A stretch of DNA of 64,000 bases from Salinisphaera sp049568105 (GTDB lineage Bacteria; Pseudomonadota; Gammaproteobacteria; Nevskiales; Salinisphaeraceae): the NCBI RefSeq assembly GCF_049568105.1, contig NZ_CP145335.1:3844001-3908000 (forward strand), written 5' to 3'. Numbering within the stretch: the stretch's first letter is position 1; the number at the start of each line of letters is the position of its first letter. Shown here piece after piece: positions 43,779-51,566 of this stretch. The notes under the pieces are model-generated. The model was given only the letters and a program-made list of their open reading frames with translations. It did not search any database and was not told the DNA's origin. The position numbers and the translations under genes are program-made.

Positions 43779-45368
43779 TTAGACGAACGCCGCAGCGCGC
43801 TGGGCGACCGCGTGGCCGGCGTCACGGCCGCCTGCGGCGGACTCCGGCTCGGCCTCGGTATCGATCTGGCCGAGTTCGGCTTCGAGCAAGGCCTGTTCGG
43901 TGATGGCCTCGCCGGCCAATTCGCGTACGACGCGGCCGCGATAGAGCACGATCACACGATGGGCCACGTTGACCAGTTCGGCGGTGTCGGTGGAATGGAA
44001 CAGCACACCGCCGCCGTTCTCGGCAAAGCGGTGCATGCGTTCGAAGATCTCCAGCTTGGTGCCGACGTCGATACCGCGGGTGGGGTCGAACATCAGCATC
44101 AGCTGCGACTGGGTCAGCAGCCATTTGGCGAGCACGATCTTCTGCTGGTTGCCGCCACTGAACGCACTGCAGCGGGTATATAGCGCGCGCGGGTCGACCT
44201 GGACCTGATCGAGCACGGCACGCACGGCCTGGGTCTCGCGGCGCTTGTCGAGCCAGCCGAAGCGAGCGAAGCGATCGAGCAGCGGCAGCGAGGCATTCTC
44301 GACCCCGTTCATGGGCAGCAGCAGCCCTTCGGTCTTGCGATCCTCCGGCAGATAACTGATGCCGATGCCCGAGCGGATCGCATCACGCGGCGAGGCGAAC
44401 TCGACCTCCCGGCCCTCGACCGCCATCGTGCCGCGGCTTGCCCGGTCCAGCCCAAACAGGCTGCCGTAGAGCGCGCTCTGGCCCATGCCCTGTAGCGCGG
44501 CCACGCCCACCACTTCGCCGCGACGGATATCCAGGTCGACATCGACCAACCGCTCGCCGACGGTCAGCCCGCGGGTGGACAGCAGCACCGGGGCATCCGC
44601 CGTCGGGGCGGCGATCTTGGGCGGATAGGACTGGGTCATCGCCCGGCCGAGCATCAGCTCGACGATATCGCCGTCGCTGTAGTCCGCGACCGCACCGCTG
44701 CCGACACAGCGCCCATCGCGATATACCGATAACGCCTGGCAGAAACTGCGCACTTCCTGCATGCGATGAGTGATGAAGATCATGGTCACGCCGTCGGCAC
44801 GCAGCCGGGCGACCAGCCCTTCTAGCCAGTCGACGTTGCGCCCGGACAGCGCCGAGGTCGGCTCGTCGAGCAATAGGATGCGCGGCTCGCGAATCACGGC
44901 CTTGGCGATCTCCAGCTTCTGGCGGGTCGGCAGATCCAGATCACGCACTTCAGCCCGGGGGTCGATATCGCCGAGGTCGAGCCGCTCGAGTTCGGTCACG
45001 GCCTTGCGCTTGGCGCTGCGCGAGCGCAGCAATCCCAAGGCATTGGCCGGGGTGTAAGGCAAGAGCAGATTCTGGGTAACGGTCAGATCCGGCACCAGCG
45101 TCAGCTCCTGGAAGGCGGTCTGAATGCCGTGACGATGGGCATCGCGCGGCGAACGAAGGCGTACCTCGTCGCCAAATACGCGAATATCGCCGCTATCGGG
45201 CGTGACCAGGCCGCTGAGCACTTTGACCGTGGTCGATTTGCCGGCGCCGTTTTCGCCCAGCAGGGCATGTACCTGACCGGCCGGTACCGCCAGCGAAGCT
45301 TCGTTAAGCGCCACAGTCGGGCCATAGCGCTTGACGATAGCGCTGAGTTCGATCGCCATGTCCGTCAT
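43779..45368 (-). CDS. Sugar ABC importer ATP-binding protein (RbsA/MglA-like)
   Basis: Cytoplasmic ATPase of 529 residues with two ABC domains. The first has Walker A GENGAGKST, Walker B ILLLDEPTSAL and no clear LSGGQ (it reads LPTRQKLE); the second has FSGGNQQK but a degenerate P-loop, as in other MglA-type proteins. ATG 45368 is chosen for GGAGG five bases away, over the frame start 12 bases earlier. It follows the binding-protein gene after a 70-base gap with a strong hairpin. Confidence 0.93.
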   Translation of the reverse strand: MTDMAIELSAIVKRYGPTVALNEASLAVPAGQVHALLGENGAGKSTTVKVLSGLVTPDSGDIRVFGDEVRLRSPRDAHRHGIQTAFQELTLVPDLTVTQNLLLPYTPANALGLLRSRSAKRKAVTELERLDLGDIDPRAEVRDLDLPTRQKLEIAKAVIREPRILLLDEPTSALSGRNVDWLEGLVARLRADGVTMIFITHRMQEVRSFCQALSVYRDGRCVGSGAVADYSDGDIVELMLGRAMTQSYPPKIAAPTADAPVLLSTRGLTVGERLVDVDLDIRRGEVVGVAALQGMGQSALYGSLFGLDRASRGTMAVEGREVEFASPRDAIRSGIGISYLPEDRKTEGLLLPMNGVENASLPLLDRFARFGWLDKRRETQAVRAVLDQVQVDPRALYTRCSAFSGGNQQKIVLAKWLLTQSQLMLMFDPTRGIDVGTKLEIFERMHRFAENGGGVLFHSTDTAELVNVAHRVIVLYRGRVVRELAGEAITEQALLEAELGQIDTEAEPESAAGGRDAGHAVAQRAAAFV

Positions 45369-45399
45369 GACAACCTCCACAAAACTAGGAATTCCGGGA

Positions 45400-45428
45400 G
45401 GTCCGGCAGCGCCAAAGGCTGCCGGACC
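45400..45428 (-). promoter_or_regulatory. Intercistronic hairpin between binding protein and ATPase genes
   Basis: Perfect 11-bp stem GGTCCGGCAGC / GCTGCCGGACC with a 7-base loop in the 70-base gap. It has no T tract. Such structures often stabilise the upstream message so that more binding protein than ATPase is made. Confidence 0.7.
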
Positions 45429-45437
45429 GGGCGAACC

Positions 45438-46577
45438 TTACTGGCGGGGTTCCGGCTTGGCGTTGAGCGCGGCCTGGAAACCGACTTCGGGCGTATCCTT
45501 GCTGTAAATGTCGGAAAACCAGCCCGGCGGCACGCGACTCGGATCGAACACGTTGCAGCCGTCTGCCAGTTCTTTATAGGAACCGGTCTTGCAAAGCTTG
45601 ACTTGGTCGGTAGTGGCCAACGGCAGCGGCAGCTTGATGTTGTGCGGCAGGCTCTTCTTCTGTCCCTCCAGCTTGGCCAGAGCCAACTTGAGTGCCAATG
45701 CGCCGGAATAGATCGGCGAGCCATAGGAAATGCTCTTTAAACCGACCGGCTTGTAGGTATCGCTTTCGCCCTTGACCGTGCCGGCTGCCAGCATCTGCAC
45801 GCGATGACCATTCGAGGCCTCACCGGCACAGGGGCGCAGTTTGTCTTCGGCAATACCGGCTTCGATCTGCATCGAGGTCCCGGTATAGCAGCCAACCTGC
45901 ATCCATAGACCGTCGATGTTGTCCCAGCCATGGGTGGCGACCACCTGCGACAACGCCTTGCGGGCCACCGCCTGCGACCACATGCCGTTGGGCTTGGCGA
46001 TCACGTTGAGTTTCGGGTATTTCTTGAACACCTTCATCGCCGCTTCGGTGCGGGCCTTATCGACCGACGTGCCCGGCACGCCGGTGACCATTACGACATT
46101 GCCTTTGTGATCGAGCGAATCGGCCAGCCACTGGGCGGTCTTGGTGCCGGCTTCATGCTGGTCGATAGTCACGTTGTGGGCACAGGACTCGGTGATCTCG
46201 GAATCGTAAGCCATGACCACTACGCCACGATTACAGGCATTACGCACCACGGCGTTGAGGGCGTTCGGCGAGATCGGATAGACGATGATCGCATCGGCCC
46301 CGGCCTGGACCATGCCGTTGATCTGCTGGATCTGTTTCTGGGCGTTGGTACCGGCCACCTGGACATGGAAATCCACCTTGTCCGAGTAGTATTTGGACAT
46401 GGCGGTGACCATGTTCTTGGCCTCGCTCTGCCAGTCGTTGCCGATATAACTCATGCTCAGATAGACCTTGTATGTCTTGTCTGCTGCCTGAGCATGGCTC
46501 GATATCGCCGCCGATCCCAGCACGAGCGCCAGTAGCGCAACGCCTAGCGACACACGTCTCGTCTTAAATATTGTCAT
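45438..46577 (-). CDS. Periplasmic sugar-binding protein of the ABC importer
   Basis: Solute-binding protein of 379 residues (periplasmic-binding family 4, ribose/LacI-like fold). The signal peptide ends near AQA-A (about residue 32). The mature protein opens TYKVYLSMSYIGNDWQSEA, and the DAIIVYPISPNALN and ITESCAHNVTIDQ segments fit the ligand cleft. First gene of the importer-catabolic operon; GGAGG precedes the ATG and a LacI-type operator lies 36 bases upstream. Confidence 0.93.
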   Translation of the reverse strand: MTIFKTRRVSLGVALLALVLGSAAISSHAQAADKTYKVYLSMSYIGNDWQSEAKNMVTAMSKYYSDKVDFHVQVAGTNAQKQIQQINGMVQAGADAIIVYPISPNALNAVVRNACNRGVVVMAYDSEITESCAHNVTIDQHEAGTKTAQWLADSLDHKGNVVMVTGVPGTSVDKARTEAAMKVFKKYPKLNVIAKPNGMWSQAVARKALSQVVATHGWDNIDGLWMQVGCYTGTSMQIEAGIAEDKLRPCAGEASNGHRVQMLAAGTVKGESDTYKPVGLKSISYGSPIYSGALALKLALAKLEGQKKSLPHNIKLPLPLATTDQVKLCKTGSYKELADGCNVFDPSRVPPGWFSDIYSKDTPEVGFQAALNAKPEPRQ

Positions 46578-46612
46578 GTCATCTCCTCCATGGATCTCTC
46601 GTTTCTTATTTA

Positions 46613-46628
46613 GGGTAATCGCTTACCC
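46613..46628. promoter_or_regulatory. LacI-type operator upstream of the ABC operon
   Basis: GGGTAATCGCTTACCC, an inverted repeat around a central CG as in LacI-family operators. It differs by a single base from the site at 48630-48645. An AT-rich 7-bp inverted repeat (ACAGCTA / TAGCTGT, 46631-46654) lies next to it, in the likely promoter. Confidence 0.85.
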
Positions 46629-46660
46629 TTACAGCTAAATTTTTTTATAGCTGTCCTGCG

Positions 46661-47704
46661 TCAGGCTGACGAACGAATCGTCAAGGTATGGGCCAATACG
46701 GTCCGCGCTGGCACATCACTGCCTCCGTCTAGCAGCCGACTCATCACTTCGCTGACCTGCTGGCCCAGCTCTTCTAAAGGCACGTGCACCGTACTCAGCC
46801 ACGGCGCCAACCATTCGTTGAGCGGGTTATCGTCGAAACCGAAAATGGCGATGTCTTCGGGCACCGCGAAATCAAGTTCCTGGCAGCGCCGATGCAGTCC
46901 ATAGGCGATCGGGTCGTTGCCACAGAACACCGCCCGCGGCGCCCGGCCCTGGTCGAACAGGCGCTGCGACTGTCGATAGCCGGATTCGATGGTCAGGTCG
47001 CATTCCACGACACAGTCCTCGGCCAACGCCACACCGGCTGCAGCTATGGCATCGCGAAAACCCTCGAAACGCTCGCGACTGGCCGATGAACTCCACGGCC
47101 CATGCAAGGCCGCACAGTCGCTATAACCGCGTTCGAGGAAATAGCGCCCCACGTCGTGTCCAGCCGCATAGTTATCGATCCCGATAAACGGGCTGTGGCC
47201 CTCGACCGGGCATTTCCGGTTCACGAAAACCACCGGCGGTCCATCCTTAAGAAGCCGTTCCAAACCCGGCGTGCGAACCGCCCCCAGCAGCACCACGCCG
47301 GATACCAGATGCGAACGCATCTCTTCGATATAGGCATCCTGCGACACGGGATCCTCACGCGTGTTGCACAGCGTCATGGCGTTGCCGGTGGCGCTGATAC
47401 CACGTTGTACTGCGTCGGCAATGCTGGCGTAGAAGGCATTGCGGTTATCCGGGGTCAGCAGCGCGATCACTGCCGAACGCATTTTGCTGAGCGACCGGCC
47501 GGCTTGAACCGGGCGATAACGCAGCTCATCGACCGCAGCCTGGACCCGGCGCGCGGTCTCTTCGGAGGCCTTGTTCGGTACCCCGTTGAGAATACGCGAC
47601 ACGGTGGCCGTGGATACGCCCGCAGTCCGCGCCACATCGCCGATGGTCGGCGAACCGCTCGTACGCGTGCTGCTGCGGCGGCGCTTGCTGGACGTATCCG
47701 ACAC
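46661..47704 (-). CDS. LacI-family transcriptional repressor
   Basis: Regulator of 347 residues. The helix-turn-helix at about residues 20-45 (TIGDVARTAGVSTATVSRILNG) is followed by a hinge helix and a sugar-binding domain of the periplasmic-binding type. The basic, Ser/Arg-rich 15-residue start is unusual. The start is GTG 47704. It lies between the lactonase gene and the ABC operon, on the same strand, and the two matching operators upstream of those genes are its probable targets. The inducer is expected to be the sugar or an early product. Confidence 0.95.
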   Translation of the reverse strand: MSDTSSKRRRSSTRTSGSPTIGDVARTAGVSTATVSRILNGVPNKASEETARRVQAAVDELRYRPVQAGRSLSKMRSAVIALLTPDNRNAFYASIADAVQRGISATGNAMTLCNTREDPVSQDAYIEEMRSHLVSGVVLLGAVRTPGLERLLKDGPPVVFVNRKCPVEGHSPFIGIDNYAAGHDVGRYFLERGYSDCAALHGPWSSSASRERFEGFRDAIAAAGVALAEDCVVECDLTIESGYRQSQRLFDQGRAPRAVFCGNDPIAYGLHRRCQELDFAVPEDIAIFGFDDNPLNEWLAPWLSTVHVPLEELGQQVSEVMSRLLDGGSDVPARTVLAHTLTIRSSA

Positions 47705-47728
47705 TTTATTCGATCTCCTTGGGCGGGC

Positions 47729-48601
47729 TCAGCCGGCGAAGCGATGCTCGGGTAACCCCTGCACGCCTAGCCCGTGTACCGCGAATACCCCGCCGTTGCG
47801 CGGATCGGTCGATTTTTTCCCCCGAACCGGCTGATGGCCCATGCTGGTTACGAACAGCGTATCGAGATTTTCGCCGCCAAACATTACGCTGGTGATGTTC
47901 TGGATCGGGAAATCAATCGAGCGATCGAGACGGCCATCTGGCGCATAGCGGTTGAGCTTGGCGCCATACACCTGCGCGCTCCAGACGAAACCTTCGGCAT
48001 CCACAGTCGCCCCATCGGGCACGCCGAGCGATTCATCCTCGACCGGCACGAACACTCGCTTGTTCGCGACCGTACCGGCATCGATGTCGTAATCGTAGGC
48101 ATAGATCGCCTGCCAGGTATCGGCGAAATAGAAGGTCTTGTCGTCTGGGCTCCAGCAAGGGCCGTTCGAGACCACGATGCCGTCATCGAGCTTGTGACAG
48201 GACAGATCGGCATCCAGCCGGTACAACCCGGAACTGCCGCTTTTTTCATCGTAATCCATACAACCGGCGATCATGCGCCCGCGCCGATCGACCTTGCCGT
48301 CGTTGAAGCGGGTGCCCGGATTGTCCGCTTCGGGATCGGTGATGAACTCGCATTCACCGGTCTCGAAATCCAAAAAATGGAAACCGGTCTGCAGTGCGAC
48401 CAGGCCGCCCCCCTGTTCGCGCAGTGCCAGCGAACCGATATTGGCCGGCACCGACCAGCTTTCGACCTCGCTGCCATCGGCCTGGCAGCGATTGACGGTA
48501 TTGCCCAGACTGTCGATCCAGTACAGGCGCTGCTCTTGGGTATCCCAGAGTGGGCCCTCGCCAAGCGTGTTTCCGGCATCCACCAGAAATTCGAATTGCA
48601 T
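47729..48601 (-). CDS. SMP-30/gluconolactonase family lactonase
   Basis: Six-bladed propeller protein of 290 residues. The first metal-binding glutamate is in LGEGPLWD, RFNDGKVDRRG holds the second site, and VSNGPCWSPD and GVPDGATVDAEG are the usual later motifs. It most likely opens an aldonolactone formed when the imported sugar is oxidised. It starts at ATG 48601 with AGGAGG and has the LacI-type operator 28 bases upstream. No signal peptide, so it acts in the cytoplasm. Confidence 0.93.
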   Translation of the reverse strand: MQFEFLVDAGNTLGEGPLWDTQEQRLYWIDSLGNTVNRCQADGSEVESWSVPANIGSLALREQGGGLVALQTGFHFLDFETGECEFITDPEADNPGTRFNDGKVDRRGRMIAGCMDYDEKSGSSGLYRLDADLSCHKLDDGIVVSNGPCWSPDDKTFYFADTWQAIYAYDYDIDAGTVANKRVFVPVEDESLGVPDGATVDAEGFVWSAQVYGAKLNRYAPDGRLDRSIDFPIQNITSVMFGGENLDTLFVTSMGHQPVRGKKSTDPRNGGVFAVHGLGVQGLPEHRFAG

Positions 48602-48629
48602 ATCTCCTCCTTTATCGCAGCGGCTTTTG

Positions 48630-48645
48630 GGGTAACCGCTTACCC
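48630..48645. promoter_or_regulatory. LacI-type operator upstream of the lactonase gene
   Basis: GGGTAACCGCTTACCC, the same inverted repeat as at 46613-46628 with one base changed. It is placed 28 bases upstream of the lactonase start, where bound repressor would block transcription. Confidence 0.85.
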
Positions 48646-48778
48646 TGAACCATAGCGGAATCCGGCCCCCTGTCGATCATCCATAGGTCGAAGCTCGGCC
48701 TAGTCGAGGCATGGCCTCAAGCGCTTCGATTGCCTATGCTTTGCCGCTGTCGTACTGATCAACGGGGAATCAGATACC

Positions 48779-50233
48779 GTGAACGCGCACCTCGAGCAAC
48801 TCGAACCAACGCTGCTCTGGCAGCATTTTCGTACCTTCTGCGATACGCCGCGGCCGTCGTGGCATGAAGACGCCATTCTGGCCAAGATCGAGGCCTGGGC
48901 CGATCAGCGCGGCCTCACCCATGAACGGGACGAGGCCAACAACCTGCTGATTCGAAAGCCCGCTTCGCCGGGCTGCGAGAACGCCCCGGGGGTCGTGCTG
49001 CAGGGCCATGTGGATATGGTCGCCGAGGCCGATGCCGGTGTGGATCACGATTTCCAGAAGGATCCGATCGAGACCTTCACCGAAGACGGCTGGCTCAAAG
49101 CCCACGGCACGACACTCGGTGCCGACAACGGCATCGGCGCCGCCGCCGCGCTCGCGATTCTGGACGAAACCGATCTCAAACACGGCCCAATCGAAGTCCT
49201 GCTGACGATCGCCGAGGAGGTCTCGTTGGTCGGCGCGGCCAATCTGGCACCGAACTGGCTATCGGGCCAGCTGCTGCTCAATCTGGATACCGAGGAAGAA
49301 GGGGAGGTCACCATCGGCTGTGCCGGTGGCGCCAACGTCACCACCGAGACCGAGTTGGCCGAGCATCCGTTGGAAGGCAATCTCACGGTATTTAGGGTCG
49401 GGGTGCACGGACTGACCGGCGGCCACTCCGGCATGGATATCGATACCGGTCGCGCCAGCGCCAATCGGTTACTGGCCCGGGTGCTATATCGACTGCTGCC
49501 ACACGGCCTGCGGCTGGTCGACTACGACGGCGGGCGCATGGATAACGCCATCACCCGGGCGGCCTGGGCGACCGTGGCGATCCCGGATGCCGATTTCGAT
49601 GACGCCACTGCCGAGCTGGTCGAGCTCGAAGCCATCTTCAAAAAAGAGCTGGCCGGCGTCGATAGCGAGGTCACGATCGGCCAGGAACGGGCCGAGGCGG
49701 ATTCCGCCCTGTCCAAAGCCGATAGCAAGCGCCTGATCGGCCTGCTCTATACCCTGCCGTTCGGCATCGAGCGCATGAGTGTGGCGGCTCCCGGCGTAGT
49801 CGAGACTTCCAATAATATCGGCGTGATCCAGATCGCCGACGGCGTGTTCACCGCCCAACTCATGGTGCGCTCACTCGTGGACTCAGCCCGGGATTCGCTG
49901 GTCGAACGTATCGCCACAATGTTCGAGCTGGCCGGCTTTCCGGTAACCCGTCAACGCGGCTACCCGGGCTGGGCACCGAACCCGAAATCCGATCTGTTGG
50001 CGCGTTTTATCGACGTACACGCCCAGGTGGCCGGCGCCAAGCCGGAAGTCAAAGTGATCCACGCCGGCCTGGAATGTGGCCTGATCGGCGCGAAGTATCC
50101 GAAAATGCAAATGATTTCTTTCGGACCGACGATACGCGGCGCGCACTCGCCCACCGAGCGGGTCGATCTGCAGGCGGTCGATAACTTCTATCGGGTACTG
50201 CGAGCAAGCATCGCTGATCTGGCCGAGCGGTGA
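48779..50233 (+). CDS. pepD: Aminoacyl-histidine dipeptidase (PepD, M20)
   Basis: Zinc dipeptidase of 484 residues acting on carnosine and other X-His dipeptides in the cytoplasm. The metal and catalytic motifs QGHVDMV, ADNGIGAA and TIAEEVSLVGA are intact, as are GLTGGHSGMDI and the C-terminal GAHSPTERV. The start is GTG 48779 with GGGGAA upstream. It is divergent from the lactonase gene. It stands alone; I see no link to the sugar pathway. Confidence 0.95.
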   Translation: MNAHLEQLEPTLLWQHFRTFCDTPRPSWHEDAILAKIEAWADQRGLTHERDEANNLLIRKPASPGCENAPGVVLQGHVDMVAEADAGVDHDFQKDPIETFTEDGWLKAHGTTLGADNGIGAAAALAILDETDLKHGPIEVLLTIAEEVSLVGAANLAPNWLSGQLLLNLDTEEEGEVTIGCAGGANVTTETELAEHPLEGNLTVFRVGVHGLTGGHSGMDIDTGRASANRLLARVLYRLLPHGLRLVDYDGGRMDNAITRAAWATVAIPDADFDDATAELVELEAIFKKELAGVDSEVTIGQERAEADSALSKADSKRLIGLLYTLPFGIERMSVAAPGVVETSNNIGVIQIADGVFTAQLMVRSLVDSARDSLVERIATMFELAGFPVTRQRGYPGWAPNPKSDLLARFIDVHAQVAGAKPEVKVIHAGLECGLIGAKYPKMQMISFGPTIRGAHSPTERVDLQAVDNFYRVLRASIADLAER

Positions 50234-50698
50234 CAGGGTTAGGCCGCTGATCACCGCCCTAGGGCATGTCGTACATGAGATCCCCCCAGCCGCGCCCCTG
50301 AGGCGGCAAGAAGACATCGTGGCGAGGCCCGGCTACGTGAGCGAACGATAACGCCGAATGGCCACCTCAGGGGTATGGGCGCTTGCGGGTGATGCCTGCC
50401 CACCGCGCCAGGCGGCGTTACCGTGGGGCCCGCCATGCTCGGCGGCCTACGCCTTGCCCGACACGATGGGCGGACGTCATGCGGTGGCGTCTCTTATGAC
50501 GACACGCCCGAGGGGCTGTCGAAGCGTCGTGCGAGTCTGCGTCAAACGCTGCCAAGGCATAGCGAGCATGGCTGGCGCGCACCACGGCAAGGGACGACGC
50601 GGCTGAGCCGCTACGTTACAGCGCCTGTCTATTCGGGCCGCCCATGCCAATGAACCATGGGGCGGCGAGGCGGCGCGGGCACGCCCTGGCCTTTGGGC
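50234..50698. other. Intergenic region with eroded repeat-like sequence
   Basis: About 465 bases without a convincing gene. CTAGGGCATGTCG at 50260-50272 resembles a worn repeat end, and GTCGTGCGAGTCTGCGTCAAACGCTG near 50527 matches the sub-terminal part of the 12911 element (GTCGCGCGAGTCTGCGCC...). Short open frames across it are not recognisable. Confidence 0.5.
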
Positions 50699-51190
50699 CT
50701 AAGGCGCCGTAACCCGCACCATACGGGTTGCCTCTGCTGAGCCGGCGGCCGGGCCATAGAGCATCCAGCGCAACGCCAGGGTATGGCGCTCGATCCGGCT
50801 TAGACGATCACGGCTGGCGACGAACAACGCCTGCTCTTCGTGGCTCATGGCCTCTTCGCTGGCGCGCATGAGCGCCACCAGCCGACGCCGAAGCGACAGC
50901 CGTTCGGCACGCGGCAGCGGGCGAGCCAGACAGTCTCTAAGCTGTTGCCAGGCCCCCGGCCCGGCAACAGCGGTCTCGGCATCATCGTGTTCGCCCAGAT
51001 AATTCCGTAGACAACGCTCGCGCGGTATGTGGACCCGGGCGACATAATCGATATAGACATCGACCCACGCCCGCAGCCGCCGGACCGCGTCGGGCCGTGC
51101 CCTAAGATAGCGGCCGAGCTCGTGGCTGATTTGTTCGAGCACGTGGCGCATACGCCGGTGATCGGCGGCCAGACTGTCCAGAATATCCAT
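50699..51190 (-). CDS. Hemerythrin-like domain protein
   Basis: Four-helix protein of 163 residues in the hemerythrin HHE family, which binds a di-iron centre and senses or handles O2, NO or oxidative damage. Likely ligands are H11 and H16 in ADHRRMRH, H54 and E58 in VHIPRE, H68 and H117 with E118/E119 in SHEEQ. The tail of 20 residues is unstructured. A perfect FNR/ANR-type site lies 69-82 bases upstream, so low-oxygen activation is expected. Confidence 0.85.
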   Translation of the reverse strand: MDILDSLAADHRRMRHVLEQISHELGRYLRARPDAVRRLRAWVDVYIDYVARVHIPRERCLRNYLGEHDDAETAVAGPGAWQQLRDCLARPLPRAERLSLRRRLVALMRASEEAMSHEEQALFVASRDRLSRIERHTLALRWMLYGPAAGSAEATRMVRVTAP

Positions 51191-51566
51191 GTCTGTAATG
51201 CCTTCAGATCAAAACTCTGATTCGCGTTTGAGAATCGCGCACCTGACCGCCGGCCTATTTGATATGGATCAAGCGATACCGGCCCACTGGACGCAGCGGC
51301 GCTTTCAATACGCACCATGATTCAAGCCTGGTCGAGTCGGGCGCGATGCGCGGCCGGGCCCGACCTTAAGCGTTGGGCTGCACTTCGACCCGCGCCTAGA
51401 CAAGCCAGCTTTGCGCGTTGTGCGACCGGCGCGAACACGGCGTCTAACGCTATTTGCGGTCTTGATATGCTCGACCGGTCAATGCATCGCAACGGCTTGC
51501 GGGTATGTTGTCAGGACGATCCTGGCGCTACCTACCCCGGCCCAGCGCTCCCACTACGGAATTCAC
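51191..51566. other. Divergent regulatory region of the hemerythrin-like and poxB genes
   Basis: About 375 bases between divergent genes. It carries the FNR/ANR-type site at 51259-51272. The frame open from 51411 to poxB is not conserved-looking and is treated as leader. Nothing else is recognised. Confidence 0.6.
51259..51272. promoter_or_regulatory. FNR/ANR-type binding site
   Basis: TTGATATGGATCAA is a perfect match to TTGATNNNNATCAA. Its centre is about 75 bases upstream of the hemerythrin-like start codon, which would place it near -41.5 for a transcript starting near 51224. It is about 300 bases from poxB, so the hemerythrin-like gene is the more likely target. Confidence 0.82.
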
